A stretch of DNA of 64,000 nt, taken from NCBI GenBank assembly GCA_016704465.1, contig JADJAD010000004.1, positions 186,001 through 250,000 of the forward strand, in the 5' to 3' direction. The DNA is from Gemmatimonadota bacterium. Lineage in GTDB: Bacteria; Gemmatimonadota; Gemmatimonadetes; Gemmatimonadales; Gemmatimonadaceae. Each line of letters begins with the position of its first letter. Within the stretch, counting starts at the first letter, position 1. The notes beneath the pieces are model-generated. The model had not been told where the DNA came from, ran no database searches, and worked only from the letters and a program-made list of their open reading frames with translations. The position numbers were made by a program, and so were the translations under genes. Below, in pieces: positions 40,178-51,778 of the stretch.

Positions 40178-41035
40178 GTGTTCCAGATAATCGGTCTCGT
40201 CGTCGTCCTCGGCAGCGTCATTGCCGGCTACACCATGCACCACGGCAAGATGGCAGTGCTGTGGCAGCCCACCGAGTTCATCATCATCGGCGGGGCGGGC
40301 ATCGGGTCGTTCATCATGGCCAACCCGCCCAGCGTGATCAAGGCATCGCTCGCCGCGTCGCTGGCCCTGCTCAAGCCGAACCCGTTCACCAAGACGACGT
40401 ACGGGGAGTTGCTGCAGGTGCTGTACGAGGTGTTCCAGACGGCGCGAAAGGACGGCCTCATCGCCCTCGAGGCGCACATCGAGGAGCCCGAGAAGAGCAG
40501 CATCTTCACGAAGTACCCGAACTTCCTGCACCATCACCACGCCGTCACCTTCCTGTGTGACACGCTCAAGGTCCTGCTCACGGGCGCGGTCGAGGATCAT
40601 CACCTGGCCGACATTCTCGACCTCGACCTCGAGCGCATGCACGAGGAAGAACACCAGGTCCCGTCGGCCATCACCACGATGGGCGACGCGATGCCGGGGT
40701 TCGGGATCGTCGCGGCGGTGCTCGGTGTCGTGATCACGATGGGATCGATCGGTGGTGCCGCGTCGGAGATCGGCAACAAGGTCGCCGCCGCGCTCGTCGG
40801 CACGTTCCTCGGGATCCTGCTCGCCTACGGCATGATTGGACCGTTCGCCAAGGCGATCGAGGTCCGCCAGCGCGCCGAGGGGCAGTACATGCAGTGCATC
40901 CGCACCGCACTCCTGTCGTTCGCCCGGGGCGATGCCCCGATGACCTGCGTCGAGTTCGCCCGCCGCAACATCGAACCCGTCGACCGGCCGAGCTTCGCCG
41001 AGCTCGAAACGCTCACGCGCAAGAAGGCAGCCTGA
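40178..41035 (+). CDS. motA: Flagellar stator protein MotA
   Basis: Proton-channel stator subunit; 285 residues, GTG start. Membrane helices lie at about 3-22 and 30-50, the large cytoplasmic loop between, and two more at about 170-220 (PGFGIVAAVLGVVITMGSIG and VGTFLGILLAYGMIGPFAKA). The conserved Pro/Gly pattern of helices 3 and 4 and the cytoplasmic charged residues are present. Followed by motB after 1 bp. Confidence 0.95.
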   Translation: MFQIIGLVVVLGSVIAGYTMHHGKMAVLWQPTEFIIIGGAGIGSFIMANPPSVIKASLAASLALLKPNPFTKTTYGELLQVLYEVFQTARKDGLIALEAHIEEPEKSSIFTKYPNFLHHHHAVTFLCDTLKVLLTGAVEDHHLADILDLDLERMHEEEHQVPSAITTMGDAMPGFGIVAAVLGVVITMGSIGGAASEIGNKVAAALVGTFLGILLAYGMIGPFAKAIEVRQRAEGQYMQCIRTALLSFARGDAPMTCVEFARRNIEPVDRPSFAELETLTRKKAA

Positions 41036-41036
41036 C

Positions 41037-41873
41037 GTGGCGAAGGGCGGCGGCAAGATCATCATCGTCAAGAAGATCAAGAAGGGCGGTCACGGTCATC
41101 ACGGCGGCTCGTGGAAGGTCGCCTACGCCGACTTCGTGACCGCCATGATGGCCTTCTTCATGGTGATGTGGATCCTCGGCATGGACGACCAGACCAAGAA
41201 GGCCATCGAGGGCTACTTCTCCAGCCCCGTCGGCTACAAGAAGGGCTATTCGTCCGGCTCCAGCCCGCTCTCGTCCGGCAGCTCCCCGGCCGCGATCAAG
41301 CGCGAGGCGATCCAGATGGCCGTTCGTCAGATGCAAACCAAGAAGTTCGAGGCCGTGCAGGCCCAGTTGCGCGGCTCCATGGACTCCATCGCCTCGCTCG
41401 GCAAGCTCCGCGCGAAGGTCGAGATCACCGTCACCCGCAACGGGCTGCGCATCGAGCTGATCGAGGACGCGAAGGGCGACACCTTCTTCCCCATCGCCTC
41501 GGCCGTGCTCACCGAGCAGGGACGCGTCACGCTCCAGACGATCGCCGAAGAGCTGGCAGGGCTGGATAACCCGGTGGTCATCGAAGGACACACCGATGCG
41601 GCCCGATACGCGCGGAGCGGATACTCCAACTGGGAACTGTCGGCCGACCGCGCCAACGCCGCGCGCCGCATCATGGAGGAGTACGGCCTCAGCCCGGGCC
41701 GTGTGTCCGAAGTGACCGGACTCGCCGACAAGCAGCTGCGCTATCCCACCGAGCCGTTGAATCCCTCCAACCGGCGCATCTCCATCCTGCTGCCATTCCT
41801 TGATCCGCCCGAGACGCCATCGGTCGACCAGCTCAAGGAACGCCTGGAAGGATCGATCAAGCAAAGCTCCTGA
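41037..41873 (+). CDS. motB: Flagellar stator protein MotB
   Basis: Peptidoglycan-anchored stator subunit; 278 residues, GTG start. The membrane helix carries the proton-binding Asp in AYADFVTAMMAFFMVMWILG (about residues 27-46), followed by a plug region and the OmpA-like domain: VVIEGHTDAARYARSGYSNW and LSADRANAARRIMEEYG. Full length. It ends the second flagellar array; the next gene is convergent. Confidence 0.95.
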   Translation: MAKGGGKIIIVKKIKKGGHGHHGGSWKVAYADFVTAMMAFFMVMWILGMDDQTKKAIEGYFSSPVGYKKGYSSGSSPLSSGSSPAAIKREAIQMAVRQMQTKKFEAVQAQLRGSMDSIASLGKLRAKVEITVTRNGLRIELIEDAKGDTFFPIASAVLTEQGRVTLQTIAEELAGLDNPVVIEGHTDAARYARSGYSNWELSADRANAARRIMEEYGLSPGRVSEVTGLADKQLRYPTEPLNPSNRRISILLPFLDPPETPSVDQLKERLEGSIKQSS

Positions 41874-41910
41874 CGCGCAACGCAGCGGCCAGCCGACCGG
41901 CATGCGCCGC

Positions 41911-43137
41911 CTAGTGCGCCGCCGACAACCGTTCGCGCGTCCAGTGCATCGATTCGACGTACAGCTCTCCCATGGTGGCGGCGTCGATCCCCAGCAGGCT
42001 GCACTCCGACTCGACGACCGGCCAGGACGCCCGCTCGTAGGCCTCGACCATCGACAGCGTCGGGGCATAGGGTCCGCTGCGTGACAGCAGGGCGCGACGC
42101 ACCTCGTCCGTCAGGTCGATGTGGTGCAGGACCTCGCTCAGCGGAACCTTCAAGATCGCATCCAGCATCGAGAAGAGCCCGACCATGAACAGCGCCTCGG
42201 CGCTCCGGCGATCGCGGCCCTGTCGCGCGACCATTTCGCACAGGCGCGCCCGCTGGATCGCCGCACGCACCAGCTCCGCGTCGGTCCCGCCCTTCCCCGC
42301 CACCGACGTCACGAGCAGCAGGGAGAGCCACTTGTGCAGCTCGGCACGCCCCACCATCCGTACCGCGTGCCGGATCGACTCGATGCCGCGCCCTCCGAGT
42401 GACGCCGAGTTCACCGTGCGCAGGAGCTTGATCGTGAGGGAGACGTCGGTACGGAAGGCGTCCTCGATCGCTTCGTCCGTCGTGTCGGGATCGCGCAGCA
42501 GGTTCATGAGCCGCAGGATCGTCAGCTGGGCAGCCGACAGGTCCCGTCGCGCCAGCGTTTCGGGCTTGCTGTAGAAATAGCCCTGGAACAGGCGATACCC
42601 TAACGCGAGACAGGTACTGTGCACCTCGCGCGTCTCCACCCGCTCGGCGAGGATCGTCCCGCCGTGGGGGGCCACCCTGGCGTACATGGAGCCGAGCTCC
42701 TCATCGCTCTTGTTGAGCACGTCCAGCTTGATCACCGACGCGATCCGGAGCAGCGGCTCGTAGGCCGGCTCGTACTCGAAATCGTCGAGGGCGAGCGTGT
42801 AGCCGGCCTGCACGAGCCCCTGCGCCGCGGCCACCACCTCGTCGTCCGGCGACACCGTCTCGAGCAGTTCGATCACGACCGTGCTCGGATCGAAGAGCTG
42901 GTGCATGCCGCGCATCAGCATCTCGCGCGTGAAGTTCAGGAACGCCCGATGCCCGCCCGTCATGCGGTCCATCCCGATGTTCAGGAACGTGTGGACGAGC
43001 ACCTCCGAGGCCATCACGTCGGAGCTCACCCCCTCGGCGATGCTGGTGACGCCGGTGCGCCGATAGAGGAGTTCGTAGGCGTACAGCTCCCCCTTGCTAT
43101 CGAAGATCGGCTGACGGGCGACGAACACGTCGACCAT
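41911..43137 (-). CDS. EAL-HDOD protein (YuxH family)
   Basis: 408 residues from the ATG at 43137 (MVDVFVARQPIFDSKGELYA, the family start). A compact EAL domain (about 1-190: YELLYR in place of EALLR, LALDDFEYEPAYEPLL, IKLDVLNKS) is followed by a HDOD domain (about 200-400: LLRTVNSASLGGRGIESIRH, VGRAELHKWLSLLLVTS). Such proteins often bind rather than cut cyclic-di-GMP and regulate motility; catalysis here is doubtful as the first Glu context is altered. A GTG 14 codons upstream is possible. It is convergent with motB, and its 5' side faces tRNA-Arg. Confidence 0.88.
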   Translation of the reverse strand: MVDVFVARQPIFDSKGELYAYELLYRRTGVTSIAEGVSSDVMASEVLVHTFLNIGMDRMTGGHRAFLNFTREMLMRGMHQLFDPSTVVIELLETVSPDDEVVAAAQGLVQAGYTLALDDFEYEPAYEPLLRIASVIKLDVLNKSDEELGSMYARVAPHGGTILAERVETREVHSTCLALGYRLFQGYFYSKPETLARRDLSAAQLTILRLMNLLRDPDTTDEAIEDAFRTDVSLTIKLLRTVNSASLGGRGIESIRHAVRMVGRAELHKWLSLLLVTSVAGKGGTDAELVRAAIQRARLCEMVARQGRDRRSAEALFMVGLFSMLDAILKVPLSEVLHHIDLTDEVRRALLSRSGPYAPTLSMVEAYERASWPVVESECSLLGIDAATMGELYVESMHWTRERLSAAH

Positions 43138-43355
43138 CGAGGTGGTGGAGGGGGCGTCCGGCGCAGGGGCTGTGGTCACGGGGCGTCGTGGTCGGGGTCG
43201 GGCGATGTCGCCGGGATCGCCGTCGGCCCGACATCGGGGGCGGCAGCGACTCCCTGTGGAGTATCGACCGCTCCCCCCCTCGACTTGTATTGCCCATCCA
43301 CCGCCGTTAGCCTTCCCATTCCCCCGCGCCGGTTTCTGGGGCGGGTGGGCATTGC

Positions 43356-43429
43356 GCGCGAGTAGCTCAGCTGGATAGAGCGTCGGCCTCCGGAGCCGAA
43401 GGTCGTGGGTTCGAATCCCGCCTCGCGCA
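43356..43429 (+). tRNA. tRNA-Arg (anticodon CCG)
   Basis: 74-nt cloverleaf: acceptor GCGCGAG/CTCGCGC, D arm GCTC...GAGC, anticodon arm TCGGC-CTCCGGA-GCCGA with anticodon CCG, T arm GTGGG-TTCGAAT-CCCGC. CCA is not encoded. It reads CGG codons. A strong terminator follows at 43447. Confidence 0.97.
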
Positions 43430-43446
43430 CTCGCTCGAATGGACCC

Positions 43447-43481
43447 GGCGGGGGAGGCCGACACGATCGGCCTCCCCCGCC
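43447..43481 (+). terminator. Terminator after tRNA-Arg
   Basis: A perfect 15-bp stem, GGCGGGGGAGGCCGA with its complement, around loop CACGA (43462-43466), then CTTCG. Very GC-rich with only two Ts after it; placed 17 bp behind the tRNA. Confidence 0.8.
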
Positions 43482-43618
43482 TTCGCAGGTGCGACGGGTG
43501 ACCATTTGGCAGGACACGCACCGCGTCGCGGTGCGCTCGTGACGCCGGGGGCGCCGCGGAGCGTCGTTGCGGGATGGTGTGGCGGCTTGACGTGGGATCT
43601 GGACGCCCAGGTGCCGCC

Positions 43619-43647
43619 TTGCACGCCGAGATCTCGCTTACTACCTT
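43619..43647 (+). promoter_or_regulatory. Possible sigma-70-type promoter for rho
   Basis: TTGCAC (43619-43624), 17 bases, then TACCTT (43642-43647), about 50 bp before the rho start. The -10 is poor. Rho genes are often autoregulated through a long leader; the 218 bp between the tRNA terminator and rho would allow this. Confidence 0.3.
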
Positions 43648-43699
43648 CGCCCGTCCGAGCGCTCAGGGACCCCGAATTCTCGAGACTTCCCCACCTCGC

Positions 43700-44947
43700 G
43701 TGGATATTGTCGAACTGAAACGGAAGTCCGTCGCCGAACTCCTTGAGCTCGCGTCGGAACTCAGCGTGCAAGAGACGTCAGGCCTGCGCAAGCAGGACCT
43801 GATCTTTCGCATCGAGCAGCGACTCCTCGACCAGGAGACCGTCCTGCGCGGCGAGGGGGTCCTCGAGATCCTCGCTGAGGGCTACGGCTTCCTGCGTAGC
43901 CAGGACTGGAGCTACCTGCACGGCCCGGACGACATCTACGTCTCGCCGTCGCAGATCAAGCGATTCGACCTGCGCACCGGCGACACGATCCGGGGCGAGG
44001 TGCGCCCTCCGAAGCAGTGGGAGCGCTACCTGGCCCTGCTCAAGGTCGATCAGGTCAACGGCGACGACCCCGATCCGTCGCAGCCGCGGCTCATCTTCGA
44101 CAACCTGCGTCCGCGCTACCCGGACCAGCGCCTTCGGCTCGAGAACGGCGACCTCTCCATGCGAGTCGTCGACCTGATCGCCCCGATCGGCAAGGGACAG
44201 CGCGGATTGATCGTCGCGCCGCCGCGCGCGGGCAAGACGATTCTGCTCCAGAAGATGGCCAACGCCATCGCCGACAACCATCCCGAAGTCACGCTCATCG
44301 TCCTGCTCATCGACGAGCGGCCCGAGGAAGTGACCGACTTCAACGAATCGGTCCCGAAGGCCGAGGTCATCAGCTCCACCTTCGACGAGCCCCCCACCCG
44401 CCATGTGCAGGTGGCGGAGATGGTCATCGAGAAGGCGAAGCGCATGGTGGAACACGGCAAGGACGTCGTCATCCTGCTGGATTCCATCACCCGCCTGGCG
44501 CGGGCCCACAACGCGGTGATTCCGCAGTCCGGGAAGATCATGTCCGGCGGGCTCGATGCGTCGGCGATGCAGAAGCCGAAGAAGTTCTTCGGATCGGCGC
44601 GAAAGATCGACGACGGAGGTTCGCTCACGATCATCGCCACCGCGCTGATCGAGACCGGCTCGCGCATGGACGAGGTGATCTTCGAGGAGTTCAAGGGGAC
44701 GGGCAACATGGAGCTTGTCCTGAGCCGGGAGATCTCCAATCGGCGTGTCTACCCCGCCATCGACATCAACAAGTCGGGGACGCGCAAGGAAGAGCTCCTG
44801 CTCGATCGCGAGGAGATGAATCGCGTGTACCTGTTGCGCACCTTCCTCGGCGACATGCCCCCGGATGACAGCATCTCGTTCCTGCTGAAGCAACTCGTGC
44901 GCTCGAAGACCAACCGCGAGTTCTTCCAGCACATGGCGCAGGGGTAG
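43700..44947 (+). CDS. rho: Transcription termination factor Rho
   Basis: Hexameric RNA helicase; 415 residues from GTG 43700 (VDIVELKRKSVAELLELASE), the usual length. Upstream in-frame sequence is not Rho-like. N-terminal helices, the cold-shock-type RNA site (EILAEGYGFLRSQDWSYLHG, DIYVSPSQIKRFDLRTGDTI), Walker A (IVAPPRAGKTILLQ), Walker B (VVILLDSITRLARAHN) and the Q/R loops (ETGSRMDEVIFEEFKGTGNM) are all present. Important in a genome where many gene ends here lack T-runs. Confidence 0.97.
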   Translation: MDIVELKRKSVAELLELASELSVQETSGLRKQDLIFRIEQRLLDQETVLRGEGVLEILAEGYGFLRSQDWSYLHGPDDIYVSPSQIKRFDLRTGDTIRGEVRPPKQWERYLALLKVDQVNGDDPDPSQPRLIFDNLRPRYPDQRLRLENGDLSMRVVDLIAPIGKGQRGLIVAPPRAGKTILLQKMANAIADNHPEVTLIVLLIDERPEEVTDFNESVPKAEVISSTFDEPPTRHVQVAEMVIEKAKRMVEHGKDVVILLDSITRLARAHNAVIPQSGKIMSGGLDASAMQKPKKFFGSARKIDDGGSLTIIATALIETGSRMDEVIFEEFKGTGNMELVLSREISNRRVYPAIDINKSGTRKEELLLDREEMNRVYLLRTFLGDMPPDDSISFLLKQLVRSKTNREFFQHMAQG

Positions 44948-44959
44948 CGCACGATCGCG

Positions 44960-45493
44960 GTGTCGACCTCTTCCGATTCGCCGGCGTCGTTCACGCGCGT
45001 GATGGCGGTCGACTACGGCGAGCGGCGCGTGGGGCTGGCGGTGAGCGATCCCTTGCGCGTGATCGCATCGCCGGCCGGTCATATCCTTCGTCGTGCGGGC
45101 AAGCGCCCGCCGATCGCAGAAATCATGCGGCGCGCAGAGGCCCTGGAAGCGGGCGAGTTCGTGCTCGGACTTCCATTGGACGGCGAGGGCGACGAAACCG
45201 ACCGATCACGCGAGGTGCGTCACATCGCGGCCGAACTCGAGAAGCGGACCGGTTATCGTGTCCGCCTGATTGACGAGCGCTTCTCGACCGCTGCCGCCCT
45301 GCGCGCGATTCGGGAGATGGGTGGCTCGACCCGGGGCAGGAAGGGCGACGTCGACGCCCTCGCGGCTGCCATCCTGCTGCAACAGGCGCTTGGAATGTCG
45401 CCTGAGATGCCGTCCGAGCTGCCTTTTGGCGTGCCATCGGAACGATCCGCGACAGAAGGAAATGATGACGGGGATGGTTCGGGTGGTGGGTAG
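44960..45493 (+). CDS. ruvX: Holliday junction resolvase-like protein RuvX/YqgF
   Basis: RNase H-fold nuclease thought to act in rRNA processing; 177 residues, GTG start. MAVDYGERRVGLAVSDPLRV carries the first catalytic Asp; FVLGLPLDGEGDETDRSREV and LIDERFSTAAALRAIREMGG the other acidic residues; then GDVDALAAAILLQ. A Gly/Asp/Ser-rich tail is added. It overlaps the mltG start, the usual ruvX-mltG pairing. Confidence 0.92.
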   Translation: MSTSSDSPASFTRVMAVDYGERRVGLAVSDPLRVIASPAGHILRRAGKRPPIAEIMRRAEALEAGEFVLGLPLDGEGDETDRSREVRHIAAELEKRTGYRVRLIDERFSTAAALRAIREMGGSTRGRKGDVDALAAAILLQQALGMSPEMPSELPFGVPSERSATEGNDDGDGSGGG

Positions 45494-46535
45494 CGTTGGT
45501 TCGGGGGGGGGCCCCGTGCGCGCCGTCATGCGCTCGACCCGTTGGCTGCTCCTCGCGGCCGGCATGACAGCATGCGGCGACAGCGTCCCGCGTCGTGTCG
45601 TCATCCCCGCCGGGGTGACGTTTCGAGTCGCCGCCGACTCGCTTGCTCGGCGGGGCGTGGTGCGCTTCCCGCGGGCGTTTCGCGCGTATGCCTCGTGGAC
45701 GAAGCGTGACCGGACGATTCGCGCGGGGACCTACGAGTTCCGCAGCGAGCAGGGGTGGGGCGAGCTGCTCGATGCGCTCGCTGGCGGGCGCGGACTCGTG
45801 CATACCTTCACGATCCCGGAGGGATACGCGATCCGGACGATCGCGCCGGTGATCGCCAAGGCGCTGGAGGTGCCGCTGGATTCCGTTGAGGTGGCGGTGC
45901 GCGATTCGGCGCTGCGTCGTCGACTCGACGTGCCGACGCCCACGATCGAAGGGTACCTCTTTCCCGATACGTACACGTTTCCCCCCGGTGCGACGGCGCG
46001 CGATGCAGTGCTCGCGATGGTCGAGCGCTTCGACGACATCTGGAAACCCGCATGGGACTCGGCCGCGCGCGCCATGGCCTTCACGCGCCACGACGTGATG
46101 TCGCTCGCGGCAATCATCGAGAAGGAGGCGCGGATCGCGGAAGAGCGCCCGGTGATTTCGGCCGTGTACCACAATCGGCTCCGCATCGGCATGCGATTGC
46201 AGGCCGACCCCACGGTGCAGTACGCGCTGGGACGCCATGTCGAACGCGTGCTGTACAAGGACCTGGAGATCGACTCGAAGTACAACACGTATCGATATGC
46301 CGGCCTCCCGCCGGGCCCGATCGCCTCGCCCGGAGCCGCGAGCATCGAGGCGGCCGTCTTTCCGGCGAGCGTGCCGTATCTCTATTTCGTGGCGCACCCG
46401 GACGGGCATCACGAGTTCCGGACCACGTTTCGGGAGCACACCGAGGCGATACGCCAGGTGCGTTCCGGGCGTCGTGCGCTGGAGAAGGCGTCCAAGTCGC
46501 CGGACAAGTCGCCGACCAAGCCGCGATCACGCTGA
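45465..46535 (+). CDS. mltG: Endolytic murein transglycosylase MltG
   Basis: Terminates nascent peptidoglycan strands in the inner membrane; about 356 residues. Starts: ATG 45462, 45465 or 45474, with AGAAGGAA just before; all lie within ruvX. The hydrophobic N terminus RSTRWLLLAAGMTACGDS could be a membrane anchor or a lipoprotein signal with a poor lipobox. Domain motifs: IPEGYAIRTIAPVIAKALEV, PTIEGYLFPDTYTFPPGATA, the catalytic Glu in LAAIIEKEARIAEERPVISA, and LQADPTVQYALGR. The Ser/Lys tail is non-conserved. Confidence 0.94.
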   Translation: MTGMVRVVGSVGSGGGPVRAVMRSTRWLLLAAGMTACGDSVPRRVVIPAGVTFRVAADSLARRGVVRFPRAFRAYASWTKRDRTIRAGTYEFRSEQGWGELLDALAGGRGLVHTFTIPEGYAIRTIAPVIAKALEVPLDSVEVAVRDSALRRRLDVPTPTIEGYLFPDTYTFPPGATARDAVLAMVERFDDIWKPAWDSAARAMAFTRHDVMSLAAIIEKEARIAEERPVISAVYHNRLRIGMRLQADPTVQYALGRHVERVLYKDLEIDSKYNTYRYAGLPPGPIASPGAASIEAAVFPASVPYLYFVAHPDGHHEFRTTFREHTEAIRQVRSGRRALEKASKSPDKSPTKPRSR

Positions 46536-46557
46536 TCGGGCGGCGCTCATCGGACGC

Positions 46558-46613
46558 CGGTGAGCACTCGGCAGTGAGCACTCGCCGGTGATCACTCGGC
46601 AGTGAGCACTCGT
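46558..46613. repeat. Two 28-bp direct repeats, each of two 14-bp halves
   Basis: CGGTGAGCACTCGG-type 14-bp halves make two 28-bp units (46558-46585, 46586-46613) differing at two positions, plus a partial third. They lie between mltG and the rRNA terminator. No function apparent. Confidence 0.8.
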
Positions 46614-46711
46614 CGGTGACCAGCCATGGCTGACCGGTAGGCGGTCCTGCGCACTCGCTGCGGTCCGCACGCGGCGCACGTCACGTGGACATCGAGGGGC
46701 ACAACGCAAAC

Positions 46712-46741
46712 GCGGGCCGTATGGGATTCCATACGGCCCGC
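46712..46741 (-). terminator. Terminator of the 23S-5S rRNA unit
   Basis: Perfect 13-bp stem GCGGGCCGTATGG with its complement, loop of four, 9 bp beyond the 5S 3' end. On the minus strand it is followed by GTTTGCGTTGT, moderately T-rich, as expected for an intrinsic terminator. Confidence 0.85.
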
Positions 46742-46749
46742 GAAGGGGT

Positions 46750-46865
46750 GCCGGCGACGGCCTACTCTCCCGCGATCTCTCGATCGGAGTACCATCGGCG
46801 CTATAGGGCTTAACGACCGTGTTCGGAATGGGAACGGGTGTGGCCCCTACGCTCTCGTCGCCAGC
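46750..46865 (-). rRNA. rrf: 5S ribosomal RNA
   Basis: About 116 nt. On the minus strand the ends CTGGCGACG and CGTCGCCGG pair as helix I; internal CACACCCGTTCCCATTCCGA, GAACACGG and TAAGCCCTATAGCGCCGATG followed by GTA are the conserved loop B/C and helix III-V parts. Ends are set by helix I and could be off by a few bases. Confidence 0.95.
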
Positions 46866-46872
46866 GAGTCTT

Positions 46873-47083
46873 GGGACGGGGGACTTGGGACGGGAGACGG
46901 GAGTTCACCGTCGCACGGCCACAGTCGGCCCGCTCCTCAAAAGCGAGAAGTGAAGGGAGGGAAGATCGGTTGAAATGAAGCTGCGTTAGGCAGCCTGCTT
47001 GCACTGCGCGCGTGCCCTGCCAAGCAACGGTAGCAGAGTCGAGAAACGGAATTCCTCCCGTCCCCCGTCCCCCGTCTCCCGTC
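46873..47083. repeat. 23S-5S spacer bounded by inverted GGGGACG/CCCCGTC arrays
   Basis: The left array (46873-46902, G-rich on plus) and right array (47056-47083, C-rich on plus) face each other across about 150 bp, so the transcribed spacer could fold into a long stem bringing the 23S 3' end and 5S 5' end together. The layout resembles that at 2297-2424. The spacer holds no tRNA. Confidence 0.7.
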
Positions 47084-47092
47084 TGTATGAGA

Positions 47093-50010
<2,918 letters not shown>

Positions 50011-50256
50011 ATTCGTCGTCAAGCAGAGCACGCGCGTTACTTCATGTGTTCAAGCAATCTCTCCGCCGACGATCCGCTCGCGCGAACCACCGGCAGTAAG
50101 GATTCACTTCCCACGATCTTCCCTTCCTTCACTTTTCAATCAGCAAACCGGCGGCGTTCCACCGCGCGGCATTCATTAAACACGATACATGTCCCTCCCG
50201 CCCCCGCGCGCACGCTCGAAGCGCGTCGATCCTGCGCAGGTACCGGAAGGGCGCGA

Positions 50257-50285
50257 ATTGTACCAAGGCTTGCGCCGCATGGCAA
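50257..50285 (-). promoter_or_regulatory. Sigma-70-type promoter of the 23S-5S unit
   Basis: On the minus strand TTGCCA (50280-50285), 17 bases, TACAAT (50257-50262): one mismatch per hexamer and ideal spacing. Transcription would begin near 50250, giving a leader of about 240 nt before 23S. The 390-bp gap 50011-50400 holds this promoter, the leader and presumably the divergent rlmI promoter; no gene is seen in it. Confidence 0.7.
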
Positions 50286-50400
50286 CCCCTATCCTCTCGA
50301 CTTCTCGGCTATTTTCCCGGCGCCCCGACCTGGACGCATCCGCTCCGACCTCTGCCCTCGCCGGCAACCGCCCACCGCCCGGCACGCCATCGGGTCCGCC

Positions 50401-51594
50401 ATGACCACCACTACCTTAGAGCACATGGCCTTCGACCTTGCTGTCGTCTCCGCCCGTGGCGCTACTCGCTGGAAACGCGGGCACCCGTGGATCTTCCGAA
50501 GCGACCTCGTTCGCTTTCCGTCTGCACCGGCCGGCCCGGTCCGCGTGGAAGATCCGCGAGGGAAGCCCATCGGTACGGCGCTCTGGTCCCCCACGTCCGA
50601 AATCTCCATCCGGATGATCGACCGCCGGCCCGACGCCGCGCTCGACCACGACTGGTGGACCGAGCGCCTTGCCCGAGCCATCACGCGCCGAGGCGGCGTG
50701 CTCGAGCACAGCTCCGCCTGCCGGCTTGTGCACGGGGAGGGCGATGCAGTCCCGTCGCTGGTGTGCGATCGCTACGACCGCTGGCTCGTTGTCCAGCTCA
50801 TGAGTGCGGGCCTCGAAGCCTGCCGGACTCCGATCATCGACGCACTCATCTCCCTGACGGGATGCGACGGCATACTTGCCCGCCACGATCTCGCGCTCCG
50901 CGAGCGTGAAGGACTGACACGGGAGACCACCGTCCTGCACGGCGACGTGCCGCAGGAAGTCGAGGTCCACGAACACGGCGTGCGGTACCTCGCCGCCCCC
51001 TGGACGGGCCAAAAGACCGGCGCCTTCCTCGACCAACGCGAGAACCGCCATCGCATCGGGCGCCTGGCGCGCGGACGGGCGCTCGACTGCTTCGCCTACC
51101 ACGGCTCGTTCGCGATGCACATGGCGCAGCAGGCCGCCGACGTCGTCGCCATCGACTCGTCCGCCGCTGCCCTGGAGCGAGCCCGCGACAACGCGGCGCG
51201 TAATGGATGTACCAACATCTCCTTCGTCGAGGCCGACGCCTTCGATGAACTGCGCGCCCTCGAACGCGCCGGCGAGCGCTTCGACACGATCGTCGTGGAC
51301 CCCCCGGCCTTCGCCAAGAATCGCCCCTCCCTTCCCGCCGCCCTTCGCGGCTATCACGACATCAACCTGCGTGCCCTGCGACTGCTCGCTCCGGGCGGCA
51401 TCATGCTAACCGCCAGCTGCAGCTTTCACGTCACCAAGCCGATCTTCCTCGACATGCTCGAGGGTGCCGCCGCCGACAGCGGTCGCCACATCGCGCTCCG
51501 CGACCTGTGCGCGCAGCCCGACGATCACCCCGAACTCCTCACCGTGCCCGAAACCGGCTATCTCAAGGGCGCCATCGTCGAGGCGCTCGACTAG
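50401..51594 (+). CDS. rlmI: Class I rRNA methyltransferase, RlmI-like (23S rRNA m5C1962)
   Basis: 397 residues from ATG 50401. An N-terminal PUA domain (SARGATRWKRGHPWIFRSDL) is followed by the RlmI-type linker TGQKTGAFLDQRENRHRIGR, motif I ALDCFAYHGSFAMHMAQQAA, the motif IV DPPAFAKN and the catalytic Cys in LTASCSFHV. E. coli RlmI methylates C1962 of 23S rRNA; assignment to that exact base is by family. Longer upstream starts run through the rRNA leader and are unlikely. The gene is divergent from the 23S gene it probably serves. Confidence 0.88.
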   Translation: MTTTTLEHMAFDLAVVSARGATRWKRGHPWIFRSDLVRFPSAPAGPVRVEDPRGKPIGTALWSPTSEISIRMIDRRPDAALDHDWWTERLARAITRRGGVLEHSSACRLVHGEGDAVPSLVCDRYDRWLVVQLMSAGLEACRTPIIDALISLTGCDGILARHDLALREREGLTRETTVLHGDVPQEVEVHEHGVRYLAAPWTGQKTGAFLDQRENRHRIGRLARGRALDCFAYHGSFAMHMAQQAADVVAIDSSAAALERARDNAARNGCTNISFVEADAFDELRALERAGERFDTIVVDPPAFAKNRPSLPAALRGYHDINLRALRLLAPGGIMLTASCSFHVTKPIFLDMLEGAAADSGRHIALRDLCAQPDDHPELLTVPETGYLKGAIVEALD

Positions 51595-51651
51595 GGGCCA
51601 CCTCGCGCGTCGTCGACGACGCGCCGACCGCACGCGCCGGTCGCAGTCGCC

Positions 51652-51705
51652 GGTCTCGCCGGTCTCGCCGGTCTCGCCGGTCTCGCCGGTCTCGCCGGTC
51701 TCGCC
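51652..51705. repeat. 9-bp tandem repeat GGTCTCGCC x6
   Basis: Six perfect copies in the 184-bp gap between rlmI and ggt. Not within a convincing gene. Probably a slippage-prone tract; any regulatory effect on ggt is unknown. Confidence 0.9.
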
Positions 51706-51778
51706 GCGGACGGAGCGACCGTGGCGGGCGAGGGGGAACGGGCCGTAACTTCCCCACGCCCCCTCCTCGGATGCCGCC

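Noticed and set aside
43138..43521. N-terminal extension of the EAL-HDOD gene
   Set aside because: It would run through the antisense of tRNA-Arg and its terminator; family members start at MVDVFVARQ.
51652..51705. CRISPR-like array at the GGTCTCGCC repeats
   Set aside because: Units are 9 bp, contiguous and without spacers; no cas genes.
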